Below, one piece after another: positions 44,129 through 53,859 of a DNA stretch of 64,000 nucleotides (the first letter of the stretch is position 1; every line of letters starts with the position of its first letter). This stretch comes from Candidatus Rhodoluna planktonica (GTDB lineage: Bacteria > Actinomycetota > Actinomycetes > Actinomycetales > Microbacteriaceae). The notes below the pieces were generated by a model, which saw nothing but the letters and a program-made list of their open reading frames with translations, did not search any database and was not told the DNA's origin. The DNA is taken from the NCBI RefSeq assembly GCF_001854225.1, contig NZ_CP015208.1, positions 620,001 to 684,000 on the forward strand, given 5' to 3'. The position numbers were made by a program, and so were the translations under genes.

Positions 44129-44721
44129 TGAACTCACTTTTGAACTATAAATCTGCTCCTGCAGACCGCAAGAACGCGGGCCCGTTTGACATTTCTGAAG
44201 TAAGCGATGTTTCGCCCTACGTCGATTTTGGTGCCATAAGGGTTCCACCCCGAGACTCTCTCACCATGAAACTTGAGATCGAGGAAACCTCAAAGCGAGT
44301 TCTCGCGGTCACACTTGAACTAGCGCACTCATCGTTGCAGTTGCAAGCCTTTGCCGCGCCCCGAAACGAGGGTTTGTGGCATGAAGTTCGAGAGCAAATT
44401 TCCGCATCCATTAGTGCACAGGGTGGAAAACTTGAGGCGCGCACGGGTTCATTGGGCCCTGAGCTCTTAGCCCAGGTGCCAGTCAACAATCAGTCAGGTC
44501 AGCCGGTCTCGCAAAAGCTGATGAGATTCATCGGTGTTGATGGACCGCGCTGGTTTCTGAGAGGCGTCGTTAGTGGCGCTGCGCTAACTGACTTGGCAGC
44601 TTCGGCTGAAGTAGACGATGTCTTTCGCTCGGTGGTCGTCGTTCGTGGCGAGACACCGATGCCACCCAAAGATCTTCTCGAACTCCGTATCCCTGGTTCT
44701 TCAGGCTTCGTAAAGAACTAG
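44128..44721 (+). CDS. DUF3710 protein
   Basis: 197 residues, an actinobacterial family of unknown function always beside dut. Recognised from GPFDISEVSDVSPYVDFGAIRVPP and the later GVDGPRWFLRGVVSGAA and VVVRGETPMPPKDLLELRIP. No membrane segment or cysteines. GTG 44128 uses the last base of the dut stop, so translation is coupled. DUF3159 starts 3 nt after its stop. A lipid or nucleotide-binding role has been guessed for the family but nothing here proves it. Confidence 0.92.
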   Translation: MNSLLNYKSAPADRKNAGPFDISEVSDVSPYVDFGAIRVPPRDSLTMKLEIEETSKRVLAVTLELAHSSLQLQAFAAPRNEGLWHEVREQISASISAQGGKLEARTGSLGPELLAQVPVNNQSGQPVSQKLMRFIGVDGPRWFLRGVVSGAALTDLAASAEVDDVFRSVVVVRGETPMPPKDLLELRIPGSSGFVKN

Positions 44722-44724
44722 CTC

Positions 44725-45372
44725 ATGTCTAGTAATCGCCTTGGAATTGAAGTTTCCGAAAATGGTATCGGGTTTTCGAAGAAATCCTTACTGAGTAGTT
44801 TGGGGGGTTGGCTCGGAATCGCTGAGGTGGTTTTGCCGGCTACCACTTACACAATTTCAGTGATTGTGACCAAGGATGTTCTCACTTCCGTTATTCTTGC
44901 CGCGACTTTGGCGGTTGCATTTCTACTGCTGCAATTATTCAGGCGTAAACCAATCACTCAGTCGATTGCCGGGTTCATCGGCATTGCAATCTCTGCCGCT
45001 TTGCCGCTTCGTGAAGGTGGGCAAGCTGTCGATTACTTCATACAAGGCTTTTTTACCAACGCAATTTATCTCGTCGTCTTGGTCATTTCTGTTCTCATTC
45101 GCTGGCCGCTGGTCGGATTGCTGGTCGGCGCAATTCAAGGCGACCTCAATTTTTTTCGAGCATCTAAGGCACAGCTTCGCCGCTACACCTTGATCACCCT
45201 CATGTGGATCGGTTTATTTTCACTTCGACTCATCGTGCAGTTGCCACTGTTCTTCAGCAACCAGGTTGAAGCATTGGGTGCTGCACGGATTTTGATGGGC
45301 GTACCGCTTTATGCGCTTCTGCTTTGGTTTACCTGGTTGAGCATCAGAAATACGCTCAAGCCGGTTTCATAA
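44725..45372 (+). CDS. DUF3159 membrane protein
   Basis: 215 residues with about six hydrophobic segments between residues 25 and 210. The family motifs LLSSLGGWLGIAEVVLPATTY, RRKPITQSIAGFIGIAISA and RWPLVGLLVGAIQGD are visible. Unknown function; probably a small transporter or channel-like protein judging by its topology only. Third gene of the dut operon. acnA follows after 44 bp with its own Shine-Dalgarno. Confidence 0.9.
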   Translation: MSSNRLGIEVSENGIGFSKKSLLSSLGGWLGIAEVVLPATTYTISVIVTKDVLTSVILAATLAVAFLLLQLFRRKPITQSIAGFIGIAISAALPLREGGQAVDYFIQGFFTNAIYLVVLVISVLIRWPLVGLLVGAIQGDLNFFRASKAQLRRYTLITLMWIGLFSLRLIVQLPLFFSNQVEALGAARILMGVPLYALLLWFTWLSIRNTLKPVS

Positions 45373-45416
45373 ATGGTACTTTTAGAGAATACGTAACAAG
45401 TAAGGAATAGCGAGCA

Positions 45417-48095
45417 ATGTCAAAGGTGAACAGCTTCGGATCATCTGATCTACTAAACGTCAACGGAAAAAGCTATCGCATTTTTCGCCTTAACTCAGTT
45501 GATGCAAAAACTTTGCCCTATTCGCTGAAAATTCTGCTAGAGAACCTGCTGCGAACCGAAGACGGTGCAAACATCACTGCGGACCACATCAACGCTCTTG
45601 TCAACTGGGATGCAGCAGCCGAGCCAGATGTTGAAATCCAGTTCACACCTGCTCGCGTAATCATGCAGGACTTCACTGGTGTTCCATGTGTTGTTGACTT
45701 AGCCACTATGCGCGAAGCCGTAGCTGAGCTCGGTGGAGACCCAAACAAGATCAATCCTCTGGCACCCGCAGAGCTTGTGATTGACCACTCAGTTCAGATT
45801 GACGTAGCCGGATCACCAGACGCATTCGAAAAGAATGTCGACTTGGAGTACCAGCGCAACTCAGAGCGTTACCAATTCCTTCGCTGGGGACAGACAGCAT
45901 TCGATGACTTCAAAGTTGTACCTCCTGGCACCGGTATCGTCCACCAGGTAAACATTGAGTACCTTGCCAGAACCGTTATGGCCCGCGAGGTTAACGGTGA
46001 ACTTCAGGCATACCCAGACTCTTGCGTGGGTACAGACTCACACACCACAATGGTCAACGGCCTAGGCGTTCTAGGATGGGGTGTTGGCGGTATCGAGGCC
46101 GAGGCCGCAATGCTGGGTCAGCCGGTTTCGATGCTTATTCCGAAGGTTGTCGGATTCAAGCTAACCGGACAGATTGCTACCGGAGTTACCGCGACCGACG
46201 TTGTTTTGACCATCACCGAAATGCTCCGCAAGCACGGAGTTGTCGGCAAGTTCGTCGAGTTTTACGGCGCTGGTGTCACCAGCGTTCCGCTAGCTAACCG
46301 AGCCACCATCGGAAACATGTCTCCTGAGTTTGGCTCTACTGTTGCGATCTTCCCAATCGACGAAGTAACCATCGATTACCTAAGAACAACTGGTCGTTCG
46401 CAAGAGCAGCTTGACTTGGTTGAGGCATACACCAAGGCACAGGGCCTGTGGCATGACCCAAGCATTGAGCCTCGCTACAGCGAGTATCTTGAGCTTGATT
46501 TGTCCACTGTTGTTCCGTCGATTGCCGGACCGAAGCGACCACAGGACCGAATCGTTCTAAGCGAGTCAAAGTCGGCTTTCCAAAAGGTTCTACCTACCTA
46601 TTCAGCATCGGCAAGCAAGCCGACCGCAGTGCGCGGTCAAGAATTTGCACTAGACAACGGTCACGTTGCTATCGCCTCGATCACCTCTTGCACCAACACT
46701 TCTAACCCGTCTGTAATGCTTGCAGCCGGACTCCTTGCGCGAAAGGCCGTTGCCAAAGGCCTTAAGGCAAAGCCTTGGGTGAAGACCTCGCTTGCCCCAG
46801 GATCGAAAGTGGTTACCGACTACTACGAGAAAGCCGGACTAACTGCCGATTTGGACGCATTGGGCTTCAATTTGGTTGGTTACGGCTGTGCAACCTGTAT
46901 CGGTAACTCAGGTCCACTGTCTGATGAAATCTCAGAGGCCATCAACAACAACGACCTTGCCGTAACTGCCGTGCTTTCTGGAAACCGTAACTTCGAAGGC
47001 CGAATCAGTCCTGATGTCAAGATGAACTATCTTGCATCCCCACCGCTGGTCATCGCGTATGCCCTTGCTGGAACAATGGACTTCGATTTCGAAACCGAGG
47101 CACTTGGAGCCGACTCAAGCGGCAACCCAGTCTTCTTGAAAGACATCTGGCCTTCTGCTGAGGAGGTTCAGCAGACTATCGATCAGTCGATTAGTTCGGA
47201 CATGTTCAAAACACGCTACGCAGGCGTTTTTGATGGTGACAACCGCTGGCAGCAGCTACCAACGCCGAAGGGCGCGGTTTTCGAGTGGGATGAGAAATCA
47301 ACCTACGTTCGTAAGGCTCCATACTTCGATGGCATGCAGAAGACACCTGAGCCTGTTCGTGACATTACCGGAGCACGAGTTCTGGCTAAGCTTGGCGATT
47401 CGGTCACTACTGACCACATCAGCCCTGCGGGTTCGATTAAGGCTGATTCACCAGCTGGCCAGTATCTAACTGGAAACGGAATTTCACGAGCCGATTTCAA
47501 CAGCTACGGCTCTCGTCGCGGAAACCACGAGGTTATGATTCGCGGCACATTTGCCAACATTCGCCTAAAGAACCAGTTGCTAGATGGCGTTGAGGGTGGT
47601 TACACTCGCGACTTCACCCAGGCTGACGGTCCGCAGTCATTTATCTATGACGCCAGCAGAAACTACATTGCTGCTGGTACTGACCTAGTTATTTTGGGCG
47701 GCAAAGAGTACGGATCAGGTTCGTCTCGCGACTGGGCCGCCAAGGGCACCAGACTTTTGGGTGTCAAGGCAGTAATCGCAGAGAGTTTTGAGCGAATTCA
47801 CCGTAGCAACCTAATCGGAATGGGAGTACTACCGCTCCAATTCCCAGTTGGTGAAAACGCTGAATCTCTCGGCCTAGACGGAACTGAGATCTTTGAAATT
47901 GAAGGCGTGACCGAACTCAATGAAGGAAGAACTCCGAAGACACTGAAGGTTACCGCTAAGCCATCGGCTCACTCGAAAGAAGGCAAACCGGTCATCGTCT
48001 TCGATGCACCGCTGCGCATCGACACTCCTGGAGAAGCTGATTACTACCGCAACGGTGGAATTTTGCAGTATGTGCTCAGAAGTTTGGTTGCCTAG
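45417..48095 (+). CDS. acnA: aconitate hydratase (AcnA/IRP1 type)
   Basis: TCA-cycle citrate-isocitrate isomerase with a 4Fe-4S cluster. 892 residues. Cluster cysteines lie in [14 protein letters not shown] and [14 protein letters not shown]; the substrate-binding [12 protein letters not shown] and the mobile C-terminal domain are complete. ATG 45417 follows AAGGAAT. TAGAGAAT upstream (about 45383) is a possible -10. The codon choice is visibly more biased than in the flanking genes, as expected for a highly expressed enzyme. Confidence 0.97.
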   Translation: MSKVNSFGSSDLLNVNGKSYRIFRLNSVDAKTLPYSLKILLENLLRTEDGANITADHINALVNWDAAAEPDVEIQFTPARVIMQDFTGVPCVVDLATMREAVAELGGDPNKINPLAPAELVIDHSVQIDVAGSPDAFEKNVDLEYQRNSERYQFLRWGQTAFDDFKVVPPGTGIVHQVNIEYLARTVMAREVNGELQAYPDSCVGTDSHTTMVNGLGVLGWGVGGIEAEAAMLGQPVSMLIPKVVGFKLTGQIATGVTATDVVLTITEMLRKHGVVGKFVEFYGAGVTSVPLANRATIGNMSPEFGSTVAIFPIDEVTIDYLRTTGRSQEQLDLVEAYTKAQGLWHDPSIEPRYSEYLELDLSTVVPSIAGPKRPQDRIVLSESKSAFQKVLPTYSASASKPTAVRGQEFALDNGHVAIASITSCTNTSNPSVMLAAGLLARKAVAKGLKAKPWVKTSLAPGSKVVTDYYEKAGLTADLDALGFNLVGYGCATCIGNSGPLSDEISEAINNNDLAVTAVLSGNRNFEGRISPDVKMNYLASPPLVIAYALAGTMDFDFETEALGADSSGNPVFLKDIWPSAEEVQQTIDQSISSDMFKTRYAGVFDGDNRWQQLPTPKGAVFEWDEKSTYVRKAPYFDGMQKTPEPVRDITGARVLAKLGDSVTTDHISPAGSIKADSPAGQYLTGNGISRADFNSYGSRRGNHEVMIRGTFANIRLKNQLLDGVEGGYTRDFTQADGPQSFIYDASRNYIAAGTDLVILGGKEYGSGSSRDWAAKGTRLLGVKAVIAESFERIHRSNLIGMGVLPLQFPVGENAESLGLDGTEIFEIEGVTELNEGRTPKTLKVTAKPSAHSKEGKPVIVFDAPLRIDTPGEADYYRNGGILQYVLRSLVA

Positions 48096-48123
48096 GAATT
48101 TTGACTGGGCCTCATAGGTTCTA

Positions 48124-50073
48124 GTGACTATGTCAATTCTCGATGGAGTGAATCAGCCGGCTGATCTCAAGCGGTTAAGTCGCCATGAAATGACCGAGCT
48201 TGCCGCTGAGATTCGGGCAACTCTGATTTCACAAGTATCGAAGACTGGCGGCCATCTTGGCCCAAATCTGGGTGTAGTTGAGTTGACCTTGGCAATTCAT
48301 CGAATCTTTGACTCGCCAAAAGACTCAATTATTTTTGATACCGGTCACCAGTCCTACGTCCACAAATTGGTCACCGGACGCAAAGATCTCTCTACGCTTC
48401 GCCAAAAAGACGGCCTTGCAGGTTACCCGCAGCGTGGTGAGTCAGTCCATGACATCGTTGAGAGCTCCCATGCCTCCAGTTCGCTGTCTTGGGCTGACGG
48501 AATATCTCGGGCATACAAACTGACCAATCAGAGTGATCGTCACGTTGTTGCCGTCATCGGTGACGGTGCCTTGACTGGTGGAATGTCCTGGGAGGCCTTA
48601 AACAATATCTCTGACGACAACGATCGCAACCTGGTGATTGTTGTCAATGACAACGGTAGAAGCTATGCACCGACCATTGGTGGCTTGGCTCGGCACCTGA
48701 ACGATGTTCGAACAAACCAGACCTACCGTCGGCTTTACAAAGCAAGCAAGAAGATGTTCTACAAGTTCGGCGTTCCGGGTCGATTGATTTACTCGGCCGC
48801 GAGAGGTGCCGGCAAAGGTCTTTTATCAACTTTCGCGCCGGTAGGGCTTTTCCCAAATCTCGACATCAAGTACATCGGCCCAATTGATGGCCATGATCAG
48901 GATGCGCTAGAACAGGCCCTAAGTCAGGCCAAACGCTACGCGGGACCGGCGATTGTCCATGCTGTTACAGAAAAAGGTCGCGGCTACCAACCAGCTAGAT
49001 CAGATGACGCGGATCAGTTTCACGCCGTCGGTCAAATAAACCCTGAAACAGGTTTGCCTCTAAAAACAAGCTCGGCACAATCCTGGACCGACATTTTCGG
49101 TCAAGAGTTACTCAAGATTGCCGAAACCGACAAAAAGGTTGTAGCTCTGACCGGAGCGATGCTGCAGCCTGTCGGCTTGAAGAAATTTGCCGACAAATTC
49201 CCAGACCGCGTATTTGATGTCGGAATTGCTGAACAGCATGCTGTCACCGCTTCTGCTGGCTTAGCTTTCGGCGGACTTCATCCAGTTGTTGCTGTTTACG
49301 CCACTTTTATGAATCGCGCATTCGACCAGGTGCTGATGGACGTGGCGCTGCACAAAGCTGGTGTCACCTTTGTGCTTGATCGGGCCGGCGTAACCGGTCC
49401 AGACGGTGCATCCCACCACGGAATGTGGGATCTCTCAATTTTCCAAGTGGTTCCCGGAATCAAAATTGCAGCACCTCGTGATGCTGCAACGCTTGCCGAA
49501 GAGCTGCAAGAAGCTGTCACCGAAAAAAACTCACCAACCATGATTCGTTTCGGTAAGGGTAACGTCGGCGAAAGCATCCCTGCGATCGTTCGCACTGCCG
49601 ACGGGGTAGACGTTCTGCACCAGTCACCTAGCAAAGATGTTTTGATCCTCACCGTTGGTCAGATGGCGCAGTTAGGTATTGACGTAGCGAAGCACCTCGC
49701 TGACCAGGGGATTGGCGCGACTGTTATCGACCCTCGCTGGGTTATTCCGGTTAACAAGTCGGTTCTTGAGATGGCGAAGGAGCACAGACTTGTGGTCACC
49801 ATCGAAGACGGTATCAAGGTTGGTGGCATCGGCACCAGAGTTCGTCAAGATCTGCGCAGCGCTCAAATTGATACTGCTTTGAGCGAAGTGGGCTTGCCGG
49901 ATGAATTTTTAGAACACGCGACCAGGGAAGAGATTCTTGAGCGAGTTGGCCTCACCGCACGTCAGATCAGTCACGAAGTTGTTGCTCAGGTTCTGGGCGC
50001 ACGTGTTCCACATGCCCGAAAGCTAGATTCAGAAGTTGAGCTCAATCCGTCGCAACAGACTGAAGCGCAGTAA
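48124..50073 (+). CDS. dxs: 1-deoxy-D-xylulose-5-phosphate synthase
   Basis: First step of the MEP isoprenoid pathway: pyruvate + glyceraldehyde 3-phosphate to DXP using thiamine diphosphate. 649 residues. GGHLGPNLGVVELT, the thiamine diphosphate motif GDGALTGGMSWEALNN, the transketolase pyrimidine domain DVGIAEQHAVT and GPDGASHHGMWDL are conserved. GTG 48124 and ATG 48130 are both possible starts; neither has a Shine-Dalgarno, and TAGGTT at 48115 fits a very short leader to ATG 48130. The 3' end overlaps the convergent RNase D gene by 32 bp. Confidence 0.95.
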   Translation: MTMSILDGVNQPADLKRLSRHEMTELAAEIRATLISQVSKTGGHLGPNLGVVELTLAIHRIFDSPKDSIIFDTGHQSYVHKLVTGRKDLSTLRQKDGLAGYPQRGESVHDIVESSHASSSLSWADGISRAYKLTNQSDRHVVAVIGDGALTGGMSWEALNNISDDNDRNLVIVVNDNGRSYAPTIGGLARHLNDVRTNQTYRRLYKASKKMFYKFGVPGRLIYSAARGAGKGLLSTFAPVGLFPNLDIKYIGPIDGHDQDALEQALSQAKRYAGPAIVHAVTEKGRGYQPARSDDADQFHAVGQINPETGLPLKTSSAQSWTDIFGQELLKIAETDKKVVALTGAMLQPVGLKKFADKFPDRVFDVGIAEQHAVTASAGLAFGGLHPVVAVYATFMNRAFDQVLMDVALHKAGVTFVLDRAGVTGPDGASHHGMWDLSIFQVVPGIKIAAPRDAATLAEELQEAVTEKNSPTMIRFGKGNVGESIPAIVRTADGVDVLHQSPSKDVLILTVGQMAQLGIDVAKHLADQGIGATVIDPRWVIPVNKSVLEMAKEHRLVVTIEDGIKVGGIGTRVRQDLRSAQIDTALSEVGLPDEFLEHATREEILERVGLTARQISHEVVAQVLGARVPHARKLDSEVELNPSQQTEAQ

Positions 50074-51262
50074 ACAAAACTTCGGCGAGGGCCTCAATCT
50101 GCCAAGGCCTGGCGCTTAGTTCGATCAGTCGATTTCGAAAATCATCCATTGTCATATCGGTCTCGAATTCAAAAACCACCCGGCGTAACGTATCCGGGGT
50201 TAGGGCATGTTCCGGTGCAAATTTCAGTTGCGCGGCAACTTCATCTACGACTGCCTTGCCGACCAAGAGTCTTTGGTGAGCAAGGGGAAATCTTTTCTCC
50301 CAAGTTCGATGGTTTGGAATTCCTTCTGCTTTGAGACGCAACTCGGGTAAATCTTTTGAAGCGTAGCCTCGCTCCACTGCAGACCACCAAAGGTCGATGT
50401 AGGTTCGGCTGGCTCGGCCGTGGAATCCCTTTGAGTGTGCAAGTTCGCTGCGACTCGACACTTTGTTTGTCGCAGCCCAGACGATAGATGTGTCGGGAAT
50501 GAGTCTTCCTGGTGAAACATCTAATTTTTGGGCTAATTCTTCACGTGACTGCCAAAGTTCGCGCAAAACAGCGAGTTGTCGCTTGTCCTTGATTAGGTGT
50601 GCGCCAGAAGTTGATCGCCACCGTTCAATTTTTGGAGTTTTTGTCGGCTGCCTCAATACCTGAGCAAATTCTTGTTTCGCAATTTCACTCTTTGACTGGC
50701 TCTCGAGTTCAGCGCTAACTTTTTGCCAAAGATCGTGCAAGATTTCTACGTCCAGAGCCGCATAGGTGAGCCAATCTTCATGCAGCGGTCGGGTGCTCCA
50801 ATCAACTGCAGAGTGCTCTTTAGCAAGTGAAATTTCGAGGAAGAGCGCGCAAACTGCGGCCAGTCCTACTCTCTCGACACCGGCGAGACGAGAGCCGAGT
50901 TCGGTGTCAAAAATCTCTATGGGATTGAGGCCTAGTTCCCGCAGGCAAGGTAAATCTTGCGAGCCAGCATGAAAAATAAAAGGTCGCTCTACGCTGAGTG
51001 GCTTGAAAAGATTTTGGTCAAAGTCGAAGGCCGCCGGATCTAGTAAATAAATGGGCCCGTCGATCTGTTTCAGCTGCACTAGGTACGCGCGTTGAGAGTA
51101 GCGAAAACCACTGGCTCTCTCTGCATCCGCGGCAATAGGCCCGCTTCCGCGATTGAGTTCATCAAACATCGAGCTGAGCGAGGGCTCATCATCGACATAA
51201 ATTACCGGCGATGTTGGTTTCTCAAGTGAAAATAGCTGAGGTACGGCTTCAGAATCGGTCAT
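50042..51262 (-). CDS. rnd: RNase D-like 3'-5' exonuclease with HRDC domain
   Basis: 406 residues. DEDD exonuclease motifs: Exo I IAADAERASGFRYS, Exo II FHAGSQDLPCLRELG and Exo III LTYAALDVEILHDLW. An HRDC domain follows at about residues 215-300 and a second helical domain closes the protein. It trims structured RNAs. The ATG overlaps the DUF3000 stop by 4 bp, the usual actinobacterial DUF3000-rnd pair; its 3' end overlaps dxs. Confidence 0.9.
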   Translation of the reverse strand: MTDSEAVPQLFSLEKPTSPVIYVDDEPSLSSMFDELNRGSGPIAADAERASGFRYSQRAYLVQLKQIDGPIYLLDPAAFDFDQNLFKPLSVERPFIFHAGSQDLPCLRELGLNPIEIFDTELGSRLAGVERVGLAAVCALFLEISLAKEHSAVDWSTRPLHEDWLTYAALDVEILHDLWQKVSAELESQSKSEIAKQEFAQVLRQPTKTPKIERWRSTSGAHLIKDKRQLAVLRELWQSREELAQKLDVSPGRLIPDTSIVWAATNKVSSRSELAHSKGFHGRASRTYIDLWWSAVERGYASKDLPELRLKAEGIPNHRTWEKRFPLAHQRLLVGKAVVDEVAAQLKFAPEHALTPDTLRRVVFEFETDMTMDDFRNRLIELSARPWQIEALAEVLFTALQSVATD

Positions 51263-51828
51263 AGCGGATGAACGCCATCGGGGAGAGGGGAGAAGCCTGC
51301 CATGACGCAGAGAAGGTCTTGCCAGGCCTCTAAATGACCGGAGAAGTTATCGTCAGTAGGTGACCAAGATGCTCGAATCTCGAGTTCCCCGTGATCTGGT
51401 TCGCTCGCCAAAGAGCCAAACCCGGATGACACTATTCGGGTAGTAGTTCCAGCAGCAGCCTCACCGACTGCGTTTCGTCTTCTCAAGGCATCAGACAACC
51501 AGGCCAATGCCACATCAGAAATGCGCTCATCATCGGCAATATCTGGCTCTAAATTTGACTTCACAAAACATACAATGCGGAAATTCCCAGCCCAGGCGTC
51601 CTGCGGCGACTTATCCCAAAGAAAAACAAATCTTCCGGTTGCAACGTGTCCGTGGGAGTGATCGGAATCGGCAAGTTGCGCAGAAAAAGCGACTGCATTT
51701 TGGGCCAAGCCTTTAGGGGCGGCAATCTCAGTGACGGAAAGCTCTTTGCGGAGCTCTGCCTCAGCAAGGCGAGTCAAAGCAAGTTTGAATTCGGTGCTGG
51801 CTGAGTCTTGGGCTGAGATTTCGATCAT
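51259..51828 (-). CDS. DUF3000 protein
   Basis: 189 residues, an actinobacterial family of unknown function found directly upstream of RNase D. Recognised from FLWDKSPQDAWAGNFRIVCFVKSNLEPDIADDE and the C-terminal ELEIRASWSPTDDN. No catalytic motif or membrane segment. ATG 51828 lacks a Shine-Dalgarno but has TAACCT 7 nt upstream, so this two-gene unit is probably leaderless. Confidence 0.9.
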   Translation of the reverse strand: MIEISAQDSASTEFKLALTRLAEAELRKELSVTEIAAPKGLAQNAVAFSAQLADSDHSHGHVATGRFVFLWDKSPQDAWAGNFRIVCFVKSNLEPDIADDERISDVALAWLSDALRRRNAVGEAAAGTTTRIVSSGFGSLASEPDHGELEIRASWSPTDDNFSGHLEAWQDLLCVMAGFSPLPDGVHPL

Positions 51829-51835
51829 CTGAATA

Positions 51836-51841
51836 AGGTTA
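51836..51841 (-). promoter_or_regulatory. -10 hexamer TAACCT of the DUF3000-rnd unit (leaderless)
   Basis: Minus-strand TAACCT-N7-ATG(51828). Confidence 0.45.
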
Positions 51842-51863
51842 GAACATCCCTGTTTGCGCGGGC

Positions 51864-52448
51864 TTAGGCTCGCCGAATCAGCGGTATGAGGGTTATTTGG
51901 CGAGTGCCAAATTCGAACCAGGAGAGTGAACCCTGGCCTAAATTTCTTCGAAGATGCCCTGAATAAAAATCAGCTATAACCATTTCGATTTCAATCTCAC
52001 TTATGGCTCTGGGGCAACTTAGTGCAATCACAATGTCTTTGCCGCGTGACGCCAACTCAACGGCCAAGTTTGGTCCCGATTCAAGTAATACTTTGCCCGA
52101 GCGCTTGATCAGGTCGATGCAGTCTTCCAACGTTGAGAAAAAAATAGGAAACCTGGATGTGTCGGAATCGATTGTTTGACTCACCGTACGGCTGATAACA
52201 ACGATTGGGCAGAATCTCGACTGACGATAACTCTCGGCACGAAAAGTTTTTCCCGAGGTGACAATTAGGTCTGCTTTCGATCGCAAAAACATCAGCCACT
52301 CATTGTCGGAGGCGTCTGAAATAGATTTCGAGCTTTGGTCTTCGCCGTAGTAGTTACCAGCCGAATCTAGAGCAATCGAGTGCACTAGCGCGCTATCGAA
52401 CGATTCGGCAACTAAAGCAGCTAATTTGTCATCAGGAAGATTTTTCAC
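51864..52448 (-). CDS. RibD C-terminal-like (pyrimidine reductase family) protein
   Basis: 194 residues resembling the dihydrofolate-reductase-like RibD reductase fold: SIALDSAGNYYGEDQ, DNEWLMFLRSKADLIVTSGKTFRAESYR and VLLESGPNLAVELASRG correspond to the family's substrate and NADPH motifs. The first motif normally reads SxDG and is altered here, so activity is uncertain. It starts inside the end of sufE (17-bp overlap) and is the last gene of the sseA-sufE unit. Related stand-alone proteins occur in this same neighbourhood in other actinobacteria. A riboflavin role is not supported by neighbours. Confidence 0.65.
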   Translation of the reverse strand: MKNLPDDKLAALVAESFDSALVHSIALDSAGNYYGEDQSSKSISDASDNEWLMFLRSKADLIVTSGKTFRAESYRQSRFCPIVVISRTVSQTIDSDTSRFPIFFSTLEDCIDLIKRSGKVLLESGPNLAVELASRGKDIVIALSCPRAISEIEIEMVIADFYSGHLRRNLGQGSLSWFEFGTRQITLIPLIRRA

Positions 52449-52863
52449 TTACCTGCCGCTTAATCCGCGAAAGCATGCCGCGCATTCCACGCATACGCAA
52501 CGGGGAAACCGCCTCAGCTAAACCCAATTTGCTCGGAAAATCATCGTCGAAAGCTTGCACCTGGCTTGCCGGTAATCCATCCAAGACGCTGTGCAGAATA
52601 CTGGCGAAGCCGCGAGTAGTCGGCGACTCTTCCGGAGCAGTGAAAAACAGATTGACTGTCTTGTTTCCGTCGCTCAAAACCTCCACGAACAAGTAGATCG
52701 GAGATTGACACTCTTCGACTCTCTCGAGTAGATCGGGATGATCTACGTATCGGGCCGGCAACTGAGGCAGGTTCTCGGAAAATTCAAGAAGAAGATCTAG
52801 TTTTTCTTTGGTAGATACACTTTGAAAATCCTCAATCAGACTTTTTGGATCCTCGACTGGCAT
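52432..52863 (-). CDS. sufE: SufE family cysteine-desulfuration protein
   Basis: 143 residues. SufE accepts persulfide sulfur from a cysteine desulfurase and stimulates Fe-S assembly. The active cysteine is Cys52 in EECQSPIYLFVEV; the following strands NKTVNLFFTAPEESPTTRGFASIL match the fold. ATG 52863 shares one base with the sseA stop, so it is coupled to the sulfurtransferase, an actinobacterial sseA-sufE pairing. No suf operon is in the window. Confidence 0.93.
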   Translation of the reverse strand: MPVEDPKSLIEDFQSVSTKEKLDLLLEFSENLPQLPARYVDHPDLLERVEECQSPIYLFVEVLSDGNKTVNLFFTAPEESPTTRGFASILHSVLDGLPASQVQAFDDDFPSKLGLAEAVSPLRMRGMRGMLSRIKRQVSEKSS

Positions 52864-53765
52864 CAGGCTACCTTTGGAGCGATACCCGGTTCAGCGCCCT
52901 TAACGATCGGAACCCGAACAAGGCTTCCCCATTCGGTCCACGAACCGTCATAGTTTCTAACATTCTTGAAGCCAAGCAGGTAGTTCAAAACGAACCAAGT
53001 GTGGCTTGAACGCTCTCCGATTCGGCAGTAGGCGATAACGTTGTCGCCTTCCTTCAAGCCGGCTTGACCGAGATAGATTTCGTCTAATTCTTCACGCTCT
53101 TTGAAAACACCCAACTCGCCGGCTGCCTTTGCCCAAGGTACTGACTTTGCGCTTGGAATGTGTCCTCCACGTAACGCACCTTCTTCTGGATATGCAGGCA
53201 TGTGGGTTCGCTCTCCGGTGTACTCCTCAAGTGAACGCACGTCGATTAGGGGATTGCCAAAGTGCTTCAAAACGTCATCGCGAAAAGCCCTTAGCACGCT
53301 GTCATCACGGCCAATGACCGGGTAGTCCGTCGCTGTGACTGCAGGCTGTTCTTTGGTCAGTTCGCGACCCTCAGCGATCCATTTTTCGCGGCCGCCATCA
53401 AGCAGACGAACATCTTCGTGGCCGAAGAGCTTGAACACCCAAAGTGCATATGAAGCCCACCAGTTCGACTTATCGCCGTAGATCACGACGGTTGAAGATC
53501 GAGAAATGCCCTTCTGTGACATTAGCTTGGCGAACTCTGGCCCCTCAACGTAATCTCTGGTGACGGGGTCATTCAGGTCGGTGTGCCAGTCGATCTTGAC
53601 CGCGGTCGGAATGTGGCCAATTTCATAGAGCAAAACATCTTCGTCAGATTCGACAACTACCAAACCGTCTGTGCCTAGGTTTTGCTGCAGCCACTCGGTC
53701 GAAACCAAAACCTCCGGGTGTGCGTACTTTGCGAACTTAGGACTTGAATCGAAGCCAACGGCCAC
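52863..53765 (-). CDS. sseA: thiosulfate/3-mercaptopyruvate sulfurtransferase
   Basis: Two rhodanese domains in 300 residues; the N-terminal one is structural, the C-terminal one holds the active Cys247 in the loop CRIGERS. That six-residue loop is typical of thiosulfate sulfurtransferases of the SseA type. SWTEWGSL near the C-terminus is also conserved. GTG 53765 has GTGAG 6 nt upstream as a modest Shine-Dalgarno. First gene of sseA-sufE-RibD-like; divergent from zapE. Confidence 0.94.
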   Translation of the reverse strand: MAVGFDSSPKFAKYAHPEVLVSTEWLQQNLGTDGLVVVESDEDVLLYEIGHIPTAVKIDWHTDLNDPVTRDYVEGPEFAKLMSQKGISRSSTVVIYGDKSNWWASYALWVFKLFGHEDVRLLDGGREKWIAEGRELTKEQPAVTATDYPVIGRDDSVLRAFRDDVLKHFGNPLIDVRSLEEYTGERTHMPAYPEEGALRGGHIPSAKSVPWAKAAGELGVFKEREELDEIYLGQAGLKEGDNVIAYCRIGERSSHTWFVLNYLLGFKNVRNYDGSWTEWGSLVRVPIVKGAEPGIAPKVA

Positions 53766-53859
53766 AATGAACTCACTTTCGAATACGGAACTAAACTTTC
53801 TCTATAAAGGTTAACCAGCCGGTGCCCAGTTTTTCTTCCTTACAAAGATTATTTCCCGA

